Positions 36,787-51,830 of a stretch of DNA of 64,000 bases are shown here, one piece after another (the first letter of the stretch is position 1; each line of letters begins with the position of its first letter). The stretch is taken from NCBI GenBank assembly GCA_006538405.1, contig BJKQ01000001.1, positions 4,154,001-4,218,000 of the forward strand, read 5' to 3'. The notes beneath the pieces were generated by a model. The model saw only the letters and a program-made list of their open reading frames with translations. It did no database searches and was not told the origin of the DNA. The stretch is from Hansfordia pulvinata (Eukaryota; Ascomycota; Sordariomycetes; Xylariales). The position numbers and the translations under genes are program-made.

Positions 36787-38993
36787 CTTGCAGTCCGCGG
36801 GGTTCTGGTTGATGAAAGGGATAACAGCAGGCTGAAAACAGGTCTGTCGTTGCGGTTCTGGGCAGAGAAAGGTCGAAAGGTGACTGATAAAACAGCGATG
36901 GATTTGTCATGGACGCAGGAGATGATTCAGTCTGACAGCCCGGCGATGCCTCTGCTCTTATTCATCGCGGAAGCACGACAGCACGGCAGCGCAGGGCGAG
37001 CAAGCAAGCAAACAAACAGTATAGCGCCGAATCGACCTACCGAGATCAGCCTTGGGATTAGTGGGGGGGACGATGCGGCTTCCTCTGGCAGGTTCCTCTT
37101 GGGGACATCCTTCTACTATTCTTGGGCTCGCACCGCTTTCCCTACTCAAGTCGATCGACACCCAGGGAAGAGTTTGGCAGCAGAAGGATGGTGGAAGCTG
37201 AGTCGAACGGTCGCCAAGGGATTAATCGTCGTCGTTTGTTCTAGAGGGCATTCCTCGTGCACCTCCACCGCGCAGCCCCGGCCGACAGCCCTGCGGCTTT
37301 GCGGGCGCATGGTCGCCTCGCCTCGCCACGCAGCAATCCAACAGTTCGCTTCGTCAGCCTTCGCTCGTTTCCGTGACAAATATACCCCTTTGAAACGACG
37401 AGCCTCGCCACGCAGCGCTTCTCATCCTCAACTCGAATGACCGTATTTGGCCAGAGCCGGGCCCTCCACGTTTCCGGTGCTGATCCATTTCGCCCCCACC
37501 GCCATACTTCATCGTGTCTGGATTTACTCAGAGTGGGCTATGGCACGTTGCTGCTGCGGCTCCAGCGGCCGAATCAGGAAGAAAGGCTGACTGGGGTCCT
37601 GAATAAGACTGATTGAAAGCCCTACTAGATTTTTTTTTGGTTTTTTTTACCACATTATCGCCATTTCGTCAGTGCACCGACTCTCCAGCCAGCTTGCTAC
37701 GTAGTGATAAATCTCTTTCAGTCTGCTTTCTCGGACAATGCCGTCTCCGGCGCCAGCATCGGTCTTCCCGGGTTGTCAGGGGTGCCGACTATGTCGAAGG
37801 AGGAACACGCCACGCGTGTTTGCAAGCAACCGATTCCGCGTGCATCCCGTCTGGCCCCCAAACACCGGACGCACCTCATTGAGAGTTGTGGCAACTTGGA
37901 CCGTCGGAAGATTCTAGGGCTCAGTTACGGTCCCGGGTTGCGCAAGGCTGATTTGGGAAACTCAAACTATGTCCCATTTTCTGGCTCTGTCCAGGCTTGG
38001 TCGCTAGACGGACTGGGGCACCCGCCTTGCCGCGCGTCTGGTAGAGCATGGTCTGATACAGGCCCAGACGGGAGCTTTTGGAGCTGGACACATCTTGTCA
38101 CGGGAGTGGGGCTGGGCGAGATGGTTCCTTACACAACGCAGTCCCACCGATGGCAAAGTAGACTCGGAAGCGGCATCAAGCCGGGTTGAGAGTCGCGGAA
38201 GACATATCAGTGCTGCTGTCGTGCGATGCGTCACATAGGACCCCTCAGATACAGCAGCAGGGACGAGATGATGGCCCGAGATTGCGGTCACCGTCGACTG
38301 CGGTACCGAGATTTCGCGCCGACCCCGAAGCAGGATAGAGACCTAATTGTCACGCGAGGGGTGTTGGCACTCATCTCGGTTGGTCATATGCAGTCTCGTT
38401 TTGGAACGTCTGATCCCTTTGAGTCACCCTCGGGCTGAGTGGCTCGCCGGTGAGGCTGCAAGGAAGATTGCCTCGTTCGCGACCTATCCGTGTTCTCAAG
38501 AGTCAAGAGACGTATAGCGTTGGAGGTGGTCAGGTGGATCTCAACAGGTCAATCCGGAGAGCAGCAGTTCTAACATCACGCCATGGCCAAAGACCCGTCC
38601 GAGGTTGCCGCGTCTGTTTCCCTATCAACTTTCGACTCATCCTCGTTGACCGGGTTAGAAATCCGACGGTGAGTCTCGGTTTCAGGAGGCGACGACAGTT
38701 GCCGCCTGTCAGACCTCCCGGGTTTAATCGCCGCCTTTCCCCAGACCAAACAATCAGGCCGTCGCTTCTATCATCGGTGTTGTACCAAAAGACAGTACTC
38801 ACACATGCGGATCCTTCATTTGGCCGCTAGAACACCCTATGGCAGTACGACAACAGAGATAGGGCTCGAGAGATGAACCATTTCTTTGCCACTTGTCCAG
38901 GTCAGAAGCTGTCAAGACCTAGCTGTTCTCGAGCTACGCCTCCAGGAGTCAGCCGAAGGTAGAGAGTATATCGGAGAGCTCTCGACCCGACGT
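36787..38993. other. Intergenic region left of the AT-rich block
   Basis: Ordinary GC-balanced sequence with no recognisable gene. It shows no C-to-T/G-to-A damage right up to about 38990, so the AT-rich block starts abruptly. Confidence 0.6.
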
Positions 38994-39063
38994 CTTAAGG
39001 AGAAGTAGGGTTTTAAATTTCTACTTATTACCTAGTACTTAGTGGACCTATTCGGACTTAAGG
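38994..39063 (+). repeat. Left-edge copy of a border repeat of the AT-rich block
   Basis: CTTAAGGAGAAG at 38994-39005 recurs exactly at 55886-55897. The following sequence (GGGTTTTAAATTTC .. AGTAC .. GTGG .. CTATTCG .. TTAAGG) also resembles the right edge (55835-55892) in the same orientation with a few gaps. It may be a target duplication plus a terminal repeat of a large element. Confidence 0.5.
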
Positions 39064-42000
39064 TATAAAGTACTTATAAACGTTAACTGTAAGGACCTAG
39101 TTTCTTAAATGGTTACTTAGAAGCACTTATATTTTTTAAAGGGTACCGTTAAATACTTATAAATACTTAACCGTTAAAAAGTTAACTTAATAAGACTTAA
39201 CCTTTATATTTCTTACTTATCACGATTTAGCCCTTATATAAATTACTTATTATTACTTATTAAAATTTAAGAAAAAGTGAAGTTATATTAAAATTATAAT
39301 ATAAGCTTATTAAAAAATATAAATAAATATAAAATATTAAATATATAAGAAGGCGTATTATAAATATCGTTTTAATAATTATAAAATATAAAATATATTT
39401 ATATATAAGTAATATAAAGATAAAATATAATTATAATATAATCACCGATTTAGCTTATAATTATTTAATTTATTAAAGTTAATATATTAAGTAAAAACCG
39501 TATTCCTTAATAAAAAGTGGTACCTTTTCTTTTAAAATTAAAAAAAAGTAAATAAGATAAAATCATTCCTTAATATTTATAAGAAAAGTGGTTAATATAA
39601 GAATTATAATAAGGTCTTATTTTAAGACACTTAAATAAATAAGTCTTAATACCTTATAATTGCTTTTAAGCTTAAAACGTTTAAAAAAAGGTTAAATTAA
39701 TAATATTAAACCCTCCTTAAAAGAGTTATTAAATAAGCATATAAGGTTAAAAAAAAGGTTAACTTAAACATTTTATAATTAATTAAAGACTTAAAAAATA
39801 TTATAAATAACTTATTAAATTATAATAATAATTAAAAGGGTGATAAGCTTAATAATTATAAATATATATAATAAATATTTATATAAGTTAAGTTAAGCGA
39901 TATTATAAATATTAATTAAATCGTTTAAGTTATAAATTAAGTAATTTAAGTTATCGCCTTTTTTAACGCGGCGTGAAATAAAACCGGAAACCTTTTAAAA
40001 ATTAAAGATTTTAATAAAAAGGTTAATATAACGGCCCTTAAAATAACGCTTAAAATAAAATTATTAATATATAATTATATATTAATTATATTAAGTAAGC
40101 CTTACTTTAAAAAATGCTTATAAAGCTTATTAAAAGCTTAATAAAATAATATATAATAAGCCTTATACTTTTTTAAATTTAAAATTTAAAAAAACTTAAA
40201 ACCACGGATCTTAAAATAATTAATAAATAAATAAATAAAAAAGAAAAACTTTACTTACGATTAAAGTTTCTTTTTATTTTATATATATTAATAATATTAT
40301 TTAAATTTAAAAAGCTTTTAAATCTTATAAAATTATGCTATTTTATATTTTAAAAAGTAATATATTAAGCGTAATTAATAAAAGATTAATATAATATTAA
40401 AAAGATTATTAATATTACCTTTTATTAAAGCACTTTTATTTATTTATAAGATTATAAAGGCGGCCTTTTAAATATAACACTTATAAAAATAAAGGCGAAT
40501 AAGTAAGGTTTTAAAGTACAGGTGATCGTAAATACCGGTTAAAAGGCCGTGAAAGTTAACGACTTATTAATAAAAAGGCTTAAAGATTATTATTTAATAA
40601 TATTAAAAACATATAATTATTATATAATAATAAAGGAAAAAGGATTAAAACTTACTTAAATAATAATATTATTAACTTATATATTCCGCTTTTATTTATT
40701 TTTTTTTAAAACGCGATAAATAATATAAGCGTTAAAGATATTAATTTTATATTCGCCTTTAATAACCTTATCCTTTATATAATTAACACGTAAATTATAA
40801 AGCTTTTTTTAAAAAAAGTTAATTATTTTATTATAAATACGATAACGCTCTTTTATAAGAGTATTAAAAAGAGGTAAAGCCGGGCGGTCTTTTTATAAGC
40901 TTTTTAAAAAAATATTAAATAACTTATTCTTATTATTATAAATTAAGATAAGTAATTAAATAAAGGTTAATAATATAATTATTATATAAGTAATAAATAA
41001 ATTACTTAACGTATAAATTCCTTTTTAATAATAATAATTTAAAGGTTATTATTATAAATAAAAAAGGACTTAAAAAGGTTAAAAAGAAATATAACCGTGT
41101 TATACTTATATTTATAATCTTATTTTTTATTTTTATAATCGTCCTTAAATTCGTCTTTATAATTTTTATTAGTTTTTTAATTAAAGTCGTTTATATCGTC
41201 CGGATTATTATAAATAAGCAGCTTATAAGCGGAATCGCTTTATTACTTAATTATAACTTAATTTAAGTGCTTTTCGGACGCTTAATTAATTAGGTTTTAA
41301 TTAAAATATTAAGAATTAATATAAAAGGACTTATTATTTATTTTTAACTTATTACTTAATTTGATTTTTAATAATAGCTTTATTTATATTAAAATACTTA
41401 ATTATATACTTTTTAACGTAACGGTGGATTTTTTAGTTTATAAAATCTTTTCGATCTTTAACTTATTTTTACCTTAAAGTTATTATATTTATTTTATTAC
41501 ACGAACGGATAATATTAAGGTTTATAAATAACTCGCTCTTTATCTTATAATGTTTATTTAATTATTTAATAATTATTTAATTATTTTTTCGCTTTAACGT
41601 TATCTTAAAAATATTATTAAATAATTATATAATAATTATATATATAAGATTATATTTACTTACTTAATATAAAGCGTAAAAAGGCTTTAAACCTTTAAAG
41701 ATTAAGAATCGGGTTAATTATAATTAATATATTACTTAAAGGACCGAAAATAAATTAAAGGGGATTAATTAAAAGTAAGTTTATATATAAGTATATTATA
41801 ATTAAACCCTTATTATATTAATAAAAGAAAATTAAAGATAAAATAAGTAAGAATAAGGTTAAGGTTAATAAATTACATGTGTTTATAAGATAAGTTATAA
41901 ATAATAAGAGCGGTTAAAAGGAGTTAAATATTAATAACGCGTTAAAGGTCGATAATTATATAATAACTTTATATATAATATATAAAAGGTAATAAAAACT

Positions 42001-43932
42001 TATTATACGTAAAATTTAACGATAAACGGGCTTAAATTAAGCGTATAAATAATAATAATATATAAAAGGGGTCGGTAATATAAGTAAGGAAAGGTAAAAA
42101 AGAGTTTAATAAATAATAAGGGAAAAAGTAAGTATTATATAAAGTTAAAAGAAGTGTAAAACGTTAATTAATTAAGAAATTTATAAGTAAAAATTCTTTA
42201 TAAGACTTTTCCTTTTTTAATATAATTTATTTTTAAGAAAAATTTAATAATATTTAAACTCCTTTTAACCTCCCTTTTAATATAATAAAAAATAAAAGAA
42301 TATAATTAATATATAAGTATAATTATATACGAATAAGTATATAAGCTTTATAAAAAGCGAACGGTATTATATATAGTTTTAATAAGTTAAAAATCCTTAA
42401 GAAAAACAGTGATTTACTTAATATAAATTATATAATATTATTTAACTGTGAATAATGATATTAAGAATGCTTTAATTATATTTCATAATATTAAAAATAT
42501 AAAAGATTAAAGATAAAGGTTTTAAAAGAAGCTATATATTATTTTTTAAATAAAGCGTTAAAAAGGAAGCTTTAAAAATAAAAGGTTATATTAATTTTAT
42601 AGCTTATAAATGTCTTATAAGGTATAAGTTATATTAAATTAATATATAATTATTATATTTTATTTTAATTTAAATTAATACTTATTACTTAACTTAAAAC
42701 GTTATTTCCTTTAAAGCGTAGCCTTTAATACTTAAAGCGAAGATCGTAAGACCTTATACGATACCGTGTAATATTTATTTTATAGCTTTAACTTTATATA
42801 ACTAATCTTTTTAATAAACTTAATAATAAATTTAATAAAGTCGTTTATTAATAATCTTTATTATTAAATTAACCGATTTAATATAAAAGAGTCTTAATAA
42901 GTTAAGGAAGTTATATAACTTAAATCCTCTTTATTATTAAGGATATTATTAATTATAAAGCCCTTATAAATAAGTAATAATATAACGTAAAGATAAGAAT
43001 AATAAAAGTGTGTAAATATAAAAAAGAAAAAGTAATATAAGCGGTTATACCTTAAAAAAATTAATAAAGCTTAATCTTATTAATAAGAGAAAAGAATATA
43101 ATAAAAGTGTAATTATTAATTGTTTTAATTAAGGAAAGAAGGTTTTATAAAATCTTTACTTAATCTTTATTACGCTTTACACGTATACTTTTATTAATTG
43201 ATTTTATTATATAAAATAACGAGTTTATTATTTTATTTTTTTTACTTATTTTAATAACCCTCCCTTTTACTTTAAACCTTAATATTATTACTTATTTAAA
43301 GTAAAAAAAAGGAGTATATATATAAGTAAAGATAATATCCGTGATCTTTTATTTTTAATATATTTACACGCCTTAATATATAAATTAAGTTATTAAAGGT
43401 TAAAAGTTAAAAGTATATAAAAGGATATTTAAGTCCGTTATATAAAAAGGCAAATTTTTAGAAGGAGCAGAAATAAATAACGGCCGGCCGGTTATTAAGT
43501 ATTATAAATATAATAAGGTCTTAACTTACTTAAGATTCCTGAAATTAAACGGTATATCATTTATAAAAAAGCACTTAATATCTTTAATATATATTAAATT
43601 TAAGAATATAAACTTAAATAATAATAAGTTTAATTAATTATTAAGTAACGAAGTATATAATAATTATATAATTATTAAACTTTATTAATACTTATTAATA
43701 AGTTCTTTAAAGTATTAGCCTTATAAGGCCGTTATTTAAGTTAATAAACTTTTAAATTATTATATAACTTTTAATAAATTAGTTTAAGAATAAGTTTTTT
43801 ATTAAATTCTTATAAAGCTTAATTAATAATAAGTTAATCTTAATAAACTTATTAACCGCTTACACTTAAAATTAAATATAAAAAGTATATTATTAATAAA
43901 TCATTACCGTAGCCTTTAAGATTAAGTTAATA

Positions 43933-45180
43933 ATGAACCATATTAATATATTAACCGATATTTAAATTAATTTAAGCTTAAAATATATATATTAAGGAGT
44001 ATATATTTATTTCGTTAATAAGGATTAAAAGATCTGTTATATCTTAATAAATATATAGCTTTATTAAGATAAGATTAATTAAATTAATACTTATATATTA
44101 ATAAATCGTTTTTAAAAGCTTAACTTATATTAACATGTCCGTTATATTATAACGGATAATAACGTTAATATAAACGTTTAATATATTAAATCTTAACTTT
44201 AAAAGTAAGGTCTTAAAAAAAACATATTAAGTATAAATAGTATTTTATATATATTATACTCGCTTTAACACGTATTTAATGATTTCTTTATTACTTTATA
44301 TATCCGCTTTAATATAATAAATAAGGTTAAAGCGTTTAATCGTTTCTTAACCGTGTTTAAATATAATAAGCCGTTACCGGCCTTTAAATTTAATTAATTT
44401 AATATTATCCTTATAATAAGCGATTTAAATATAATAATAATATAATTATTAATGTAATATTAATTATAATCTTTTAACTTATAAGTTAACGTTAATACCG
44501 TATAATAAGTTAAAAGTATTAAGTAATAATAATACGTTATAAATAATAACTTATTAAGCCACGGTTTAAAAAGACTTATTAAATTTATTTATAATATAAT
44601 TATTTAATAAAGTTTTATAATATATTTCTTAATATAAATATAAAGGCTTTAACTTATTATTACGTGGTTTCTTTAAAAGTATTATAAGCTTAAAGCCATT
44701 AATAAGTAAAAGTATTAACTTTTACTCTTTAATAATACCTGGTTATTTATTAAGTTTTATATTAATATAATTAAGGTTTTTAATTAAGTTATTAATTAAT
44801 TTAAAAGCTTAAAAGAGAGCTGCTTCTTTTATATAATAACGGGTTACCAGTGCGTGGTAAAGTATCTTATTAATTATAAAGAGTAATTAAAAGAGCTTTA
44901 TTAATAATTAAAGCATTATACTGGTTAAGTTTTAATTATAATTAAGAATATTACCGTTATTATTAATAAGGTATAAAAGTATATTTATAAAGTGCTTTAT
45001 AAGTATAATAATATTATATTAATAACTATGCTTTTATATCCGCTTACTTAATATCTTAAGTTATTATTATAATTATATTTCGATAAGTAATAAAAGTACT
45101 TTTAAATTAAGGAAAACGATAATACGTTATATTTTAAAGTTATAATTTAATTAAAATTAATTTATAAGTTATATTAAAAG
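43933..45180 (+). pseudogene. hAT-like transposase relic, RIP-damaged
   Basis: Reading one plus-strand frame through many TAA stops (most of which would be TGG or CAA before RIP) gives pieces that resemble hAT transposases. A TDI motif lies near 43954, then FVNKD near 44010, and a VRYIITDNN segment around 44140-44163 like the catalytic-core TDNASNN box. A later LYFDK..KYF segment around 45080 and a following LKLIYKLY..NY segment resemble the region before the dimerisation domain. All lie in the same frame over about 1.2 kb without a needed indel. Terminal inverted repeats and 8-bp target duplications could not be found by eye. Confidence 0.55.
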
Positions 45181-46922
45181 AATTATAATTAATCTTAAAT
45201 AAAGGACACGCGATTATACGTTAACCTTATTAAATCGATTTATTTTAAATTAAGTCCGTAAAAAGTAAGTACTTTATATAACGCTTTATTATAATTTTAA
45301 CGTTACTTTTATTAATTATTTAAAGCGTAATTTTATATAAGATTAATTTAATTAAAAGCCTTAAAAGATTATAATTAATACTTATATTATAAATAATAAT
45401 AAGTCTACGTTAATTATTATATATTAATTATAATTTAATAATAAATTTAAAGTATAACCTTAAGTTTAATATACTTTCCTTTTAAAAGTTAAAATTTAAG
45501 AATTACCTTAACCTTACTTATTTAACTTAAGACGTCTTATATATTTAATTAACTTTAATATAAATTAAGCGAACTTAATACTTTATATACTTAATTTATA
45601 ATTAAAATTAATTAATAATTAATCTTATCGTTTTTAAGGATTAATTAATAATTTTAGCGTTTTTACGTACCTTTAATTTAAATTAAAAAGACCTTAGTAT
45701 ATTATAAGATTATAAAAACGAGGATTAAATTAAGCTATTTAAGTTATATAAATTAAAAAAGCTTTAAAAAGCGTTATAAGTAAGCTGCTTTAACACGTTA
45801 TAATATAATATGTTAATATTATTATTTAATAATAATTAAATAAGTGCCTTTAAAAATAAAGCTTTACTTACACGCTTTATTATAAATATAATTAACTTAA
45901 GGGTCGTATAAGATATTAATACTTTAAGTCTTTTTTAAATTTAACTTAAAGGTTTATTAAAGTAAAGGCGGAAAGGTTAATAAAAGGACTTATTAACTTA
46001 TAAAAATTAATAAACTTATTCTCGCTTATAACCGCGTATATATTTAACCTTTAATATCTTAATTAAGTTTATAAATAAATCAGCTTTATTAATAATTAAG
46101 GTTTAAAAAGCTTTAAATAAAAGTGTGGTTAATAATACGTTTAATAAGGATTTAAAGAGCGATTTAAGTAAAAAGGGTTTAAGCTTATCGTTTTTATTAA
46201 ATAACCGTAACGGACGTAATATATAATATGCTTTTCCTTTTACTTATACTTAAAATCTTTTATTATATTTATACACGTATAATTTAATATAATAATATAT
46301 AATAATTATTAAGTATTTAATCTTAATTAATCTTAAACCCTTTTTAAAAGGTGTGTAATTATTATATAACCATTATTTATATCGTAATCATTCTTTTTTA
46401 CCCTTTAATTTAATCTTAAAACCGTTAATATCGCTTTAAACCTTATTATTATTATTACCCTTAACTTAATTATTAACTCCTTTATCCTTATTATTATCTT
46501 CGTTATTATTAAACATGATAAGTGCCTTTATTCTTATTAATTTTAAGTAATATTAAGACTTTAAATACACTTACACTTAATTTTCTTATTTTTATTAAAG
46601 TTAAAGGTTATATTAATATATTATTAATAATTATTAAATATTTTATTAACCCGTATAATAGCTTTATTTTTAATTAACCGATTTTATATATTATAACCTT
46701 TTTTATTATTAATAATAAGCCTTCGCTTTTAAGGTGTTTATTTATAAAATATAATAATTATTTAAGATACGGCCTTATCTTTTATATCTTTAAGGATAAT
46801 ATCTCTTTATTATATTAATATTAAGCGTTAAGCTTAATCTTTTAAGCCTTAAAGTCCTTTTTACGTTTTTAATCGTTAATTAATTTAAGTCGCTTATTTT
46901 TATTTTTATTATTATCCTTTTT

Positions 46923-47106
46923 TATTATAAGTAAAAGACACGATTAAGTAAAGTAATATTAAAAAAGTAATATAAGGTATATAATAAATAAGAATTAAAC
47001 CTTAAACCTTTATGTTTAATAAGAGATTTAAAGGGTATTTATAAGGAGTTTATATTAATCTTATATAAGAATGTATTAAATTAAGTTAAGACTTCTTTTT
47101 ATAATA
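46923..47106 (-). repeat. 3' LTR of the retrotransposon
   Basis: Aligns without gaps to 53989-54172 at an offset of 7066 bases. It is less RIP-damaged than its partner: at most differing sites this copy has G where the other has A. Confidence 0.9.
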
Positions 47107-47113
47107 ATTAACG

Positions 47114-47123
47114 TCTCCCTTTT
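47114..47123 (-). other. Candidate polypurine tract
   Basis: Minus-strand AAAAGGGAGA, seven bases inside the 3' LTR. It fits the priming site for plus-strand DNA synthesis and supports the minus orientation of the element. Confidence 0.55.
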
Positions 47124-50100
47124 AATAACTTATACTTAATATTATTAATAATAATATAATATAATTACGGTATGTACCGCGTTTATATTAATAAAATAAG
47201 GTTAACGTATTAAAGTATATACCTTAATTATTATAATAATTAATTTAAGCATTATTAAGTTAATATAATAATACTTTTATAATCGTAAAAGAGTTATTAA
47301 CGACTTACGCTTATTACGCACGCGTTTACTTTATTATAATAATTAATTAAAAAATATATTATATATAAATTTTTTAATTTATATAATTAATAAATAATCG
47401 CGCGCTTTTATATAATTAATACGCTTTAATCCGTTATCTCTTTAATATAAAATAATACCACCTTTTTTAACTTTATATTCCTTTTTTTATTAATCTTAAA
47501 GTCTTCCTTTTTAACTCCTTTATTATTTACACCTTATTTATAACCTTTCCGCTTAATTGAATTCTCCTTTTTTTAATTTTTAATATAATTAATAATAAAC
47601 TTAACGACCTTAAGTTAAAGTTATTAAATAATTAATTAAATAATAATAAAAACCTTATTAACACCCTTAATAATTTTAAAAATAAAGATAAGGGAAAGCT
47701 TATAAATCCTTTTTAAAACCCGCTTAAATCATCTTATAATTAAGGCGGAGGTGATAACTCGATTATCCGGACTTTTAATAAGCCTTATAATAATAAAAAC
47801 ATTATTACCTTTAAATCGACTTTTAAAAGTAAGCATGGCGGCGTTGTTATTACCTTTACTTTAAAATATAAGGTTTAAAAATCTTATATTATAAAACCCT
47901 TTTAATACTTAATTAAATTATTATTAACTCTTATATAAAAGCGCCGTAATATTATTATAAATAAGACCTTTTTAAAAAGCCTTATTAATAAGGTATTTAT
48001 ATTAAAAATAAAGTATATAATAAACGTGAATCGGCCGTTATTACCTTAAAATTTTATAAAAAATATATAAGCGTAATTATTTACGCTTATTAATTTAAGT
48101 ATTATATCTTATTTAAAGTTATTTATAAGTTTAATTAACTTATAAGTTTTACTTATACTTATTATTAAAAAAGTAATTATACTTATAAGCTTATAAGTCG
48201 AATTCTTTTTAATACCTTTATAAATCCTTATAAAGGTTTTTTAATATCTTATTTATATATAATTACTTATTATACTTAAGTATAATATTATACGCTTTAT
48301 GATTCTTCTTAATTTTATATTTAATATTTATTAAAAAAAGAATATTCGCTTTAATAAAGAAAAGTAATAAAAAGATATCGCTTTAATGTAATTTCGTTTA
48401 AAAAAGGCCTTTAAATCATTTATAATTATATATAAAGTAAAGTAAGGTTTATTTAATATTAAAAAAATTATTAACGATACGCGTAACGATTATCGTGTCG
48501 TTATTATATAAGTATATTAAACTCGTGTTTATATAATCTTATTTATTAAACTTAAAGTAATAAGTACCCTTTTAATTATACTTATTTCGTAAAGGTTTCG
48601 ATTTATTTTAATAAAGGTTTTTATAATTTAAAATTAAAAAGAAATTTTATATTAAAATAATAATATTATCGTGCCTTATTAAGGCTTAAGGCTATTAAGC
48701 TTAACACGTTATTATTATTTAATATATATAAAATATATAAGATCTTATAAATAAAAAGCTTAGCCTTATTTTAAAGCGTAATTACCTTAATATTAAAAAC
48801 GCCTTTACTCCCTTTATTTATTATTAAAAGTTAAAAGGTACTTATAAGGTATTCGGTGCGTTTATAATTTAATTTTAAATTAAAAGGGTTTTAAATCCTT
48901 TTTTAAAAAATATAACTTCTTATAATCGAGTTATAAATAGCTCGTAAATTCGCACTTTAATAAAAGGGGTTTTAAGGCCGTTTTAAGCCCTTTAACTTAA
49001 GTATCTTTTTTAAAATCTTATTAATAAAAGACCGTTTTACCTTAATGCTCTTTAAGAACTTAATAATTACTTATTTTATATTTTATATATTATCCTTATA
49101 TACTTATTAATTATACTTATAAGGTTACTTTACTTATTTCATTTTATAATAATTTATACCCTTATGAACACGGTAATTAATAACGTTTTCCACTTTTTAC
49201 TTATCCTTATTATTAAGGTCCGGTATAAGTAATAAGTTATACATATAAGTGGTTTAAGGTTTTAAATATTAAATTAAAAATACGTTATAGATTTAATTAT
49301 ATTTTAAAGGTAATACAAGCTTATATATTATACGGCTTATTAACTTTAAGATTTAAAATAATCTTATATACTTTAATAAAATTTTCTTATACTTTATATA
49401 AAAGTTTATAATTAATAAGGCTATTAATTAACCTTTTTATAATTATAAAGGTTAATGCTTTTTATTATAATACTTTTATTATCGTTTTATTACTTTATAC
49501 CACTTTTCTTATAATATTTATTATAGATTTACTAGCTTTTTTAACTTATCTTTTATTATAAGGATTAATATACCTTTTCTTTTATAAGTGATATACTTAA
49601 TATTAAATAAGTTAAGTTATTAATTATATAATATTTAAAAAGGCTTTATTTTATTAACACGTTTATATTATTATTAATCGTAAAGTACACGTTTATTAAT
49701 AATATTAATTAGCACTTTATTTATCTTTACACGAAGTAACGTAAATACGTTTTAAGTATAATATTTATACGTTTTATTTACTTATCGATTTATATATAAA
49801 ACGTAATAATACCTCCTTTTAATATATAAGTAATAATATAAGTTAAATTAATATTAATTAATAAATAATAAGCCTTTATTTATTAATATACTTTAAGATT
49901 AAACTTATAATAAACTTTAATATATAATAATATAATAAGCTCTTTTATTATAATCGTGTTTAAAACGGCTTAAAATATATATAATTTTAAGAACTTATTT
50001 ATAAGGATAAGGATATTATTTACTTATTACCTTTAATATTATACCTTTAATAAGCTTATAATAAAGTTTATAAATAGCTCTTATATAAAAGTATTTAATA

Positions 50101-51369
50101 TTAATAAGCTTTATAATTTATTATAAGGTCGGTAACGTTTCGCTTTAAACTTATATAAATTTTATATTACTTAATATATACTTAAACTTTTACTTTTTAT
50201 AATAATTAATAAAACTTTCGATTAATTAATTTTAATATTTTATTAACTTTAAAGTGCCTTATTAATAAATCATTATAATATATTTATAATAATTAATATT
50301 TAATATTATCCTTAATAAGTATAAATATCTTCCTTTTATAATATAAAAAGGGCCTTTATATAATTTAATTTAAATATACGTCGATTCTCTTACGAATCTT
50401 AATATATTTTATATCTTTTTTTTAAGCTTATATTAAAAGCTTTTTTAATATTATAAACGGTTCCTTTATATATAAGGTGTTTTATTTTTATAACGTTACG
50501 TGCACGGCTTTATATAATTGCTTACACTTTATATACCTTAAAAGCGGTGATAACGTATATTAAAAGGTTAATAAGTTAACCGTTAACGTTATTATTCTTT
50601 ACTTTAAGCTTTTATTTTATTATAAGTAAAAGTTTTAAGTTATTAAGCTTATCACTTTAATAATTTAACCGTTTTAAAAGCGGATTAATAAGGTTTCGCT
50701 TCCTTAATTAATACTTAATCTTAAAGTTAAAAGGGTTAAGAAATAAAAGCCACTTAACTTATTAACCGTTTAAGCGTATAAACTTTATAAACGTATATAA
50801 ATTATTATAATTACTTAAAACTTTTATAAAGAACTTAAAGCCTTATAAGTAATATCGTTAATACTTAAAACTGCTTATTATTATAAGCATTTTTTAATCA
50901 CTTATAATATACTACGATTCGGCCTTAAATAGCTTATAAGATTAAAACGTTATTAAGTGTTATTTACCTCCTTTATTAAGTTATAAAAGGATTTTAAATA
51001 TATTTAAGCTTAAAGCGTCGGTTTTTACACGTATATACTTCTTTAAATTAAAGTAAAGTAATAAAAGAGCTTCCTTAAATACTTAAATTAAGTTAAAAAA
51101 CGCCTTTTTAATTAATATATTAAAGAACCTATTTCCTTTAAGCTTTAATAAGGATTTAAACTTCTTTAAATAATTAATTAAAAGAGAAATAATCCTTAAG
51201 AATCTATTTATAAAGCGTTAATAAAAGTTAATAAAACCGATAAAGACTTAAATATTATATTAAGACTTTAATAAAGGTTAATAAATGATTATATTAACCT
51301 TTATAAGGTTTATAAAAATTCTTTTAATAAAGATTATATATCTTAAAAACTTTAAGGACTCTTTAAAAA

Positions 51370-51830
51370 ATTAACACTTTAACGGCTTAATATAAAGGCT
51401 TATATTAAGTAATGCTTAAATTATTATTTATAAGTGTTTCGTATATATTTTATTATCCTTAAAGTAAATAAGAATATTATTTAAATAAACGATATATATA
51501 TTATTAAGTTAATCCTTTAACACTTTATTAATATAAGCTTAAAAAGTAATAAAAGCATTACTTAAGCTTATAAGTATAATTAAGAACTTATAATACTTAT
51601 ATTAAATATAAAACGTAGTCTTCCACTTATCGCCTTAACGTATATATATATAATAATACGTATCCTTTAAGTTTAACTTATTAAAGACACGGGCTCTTAA
51701 CACTTTATTAAGCAGCTTTAAAATAAAGGGTAATATATACCGATTTTTAATCGTTACTTTATTAAGTCCTTTATAATTTATATATAAATAAAGCGTCTTA
51801 TTATATTTAAAAATAAAAAGGATAAAGGCC
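51370..51830 (-). pseudogene. Reverse transcriptase relic of the LTR element
   Basis: One minus-strand frame without indels shows the Ty3/gypsy reverse transcriptase landmarks in order. ILFIFKYNKTLYLYINYKGL (about 51820-51764) corresponds to the ILF..K..G.LRLCVDYRGLN block. The catalytic box reads YLNN at 51487-51476, where active enzymes have YLDD; both Asp codons GAT have become AAT. After it comes LYIKPLKC, matching the conserved segment downstream of the box. The 97 codons from the Asn of NYKGL to the Tyr of YLNN match the normal spacing. Several codons are stops created by G-to-A change. The protein cannot be made, and the catalytic aspartates are lost. Confidence 0.93.

Noticed and set aside
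40530..40620. Possible retroviral-type protease motif (VNTG) on the plus strand in the AT block
   Set aside because: A single short motif in damaged low-complexity DNA, with no reverse transcriptase found at the expected distance.
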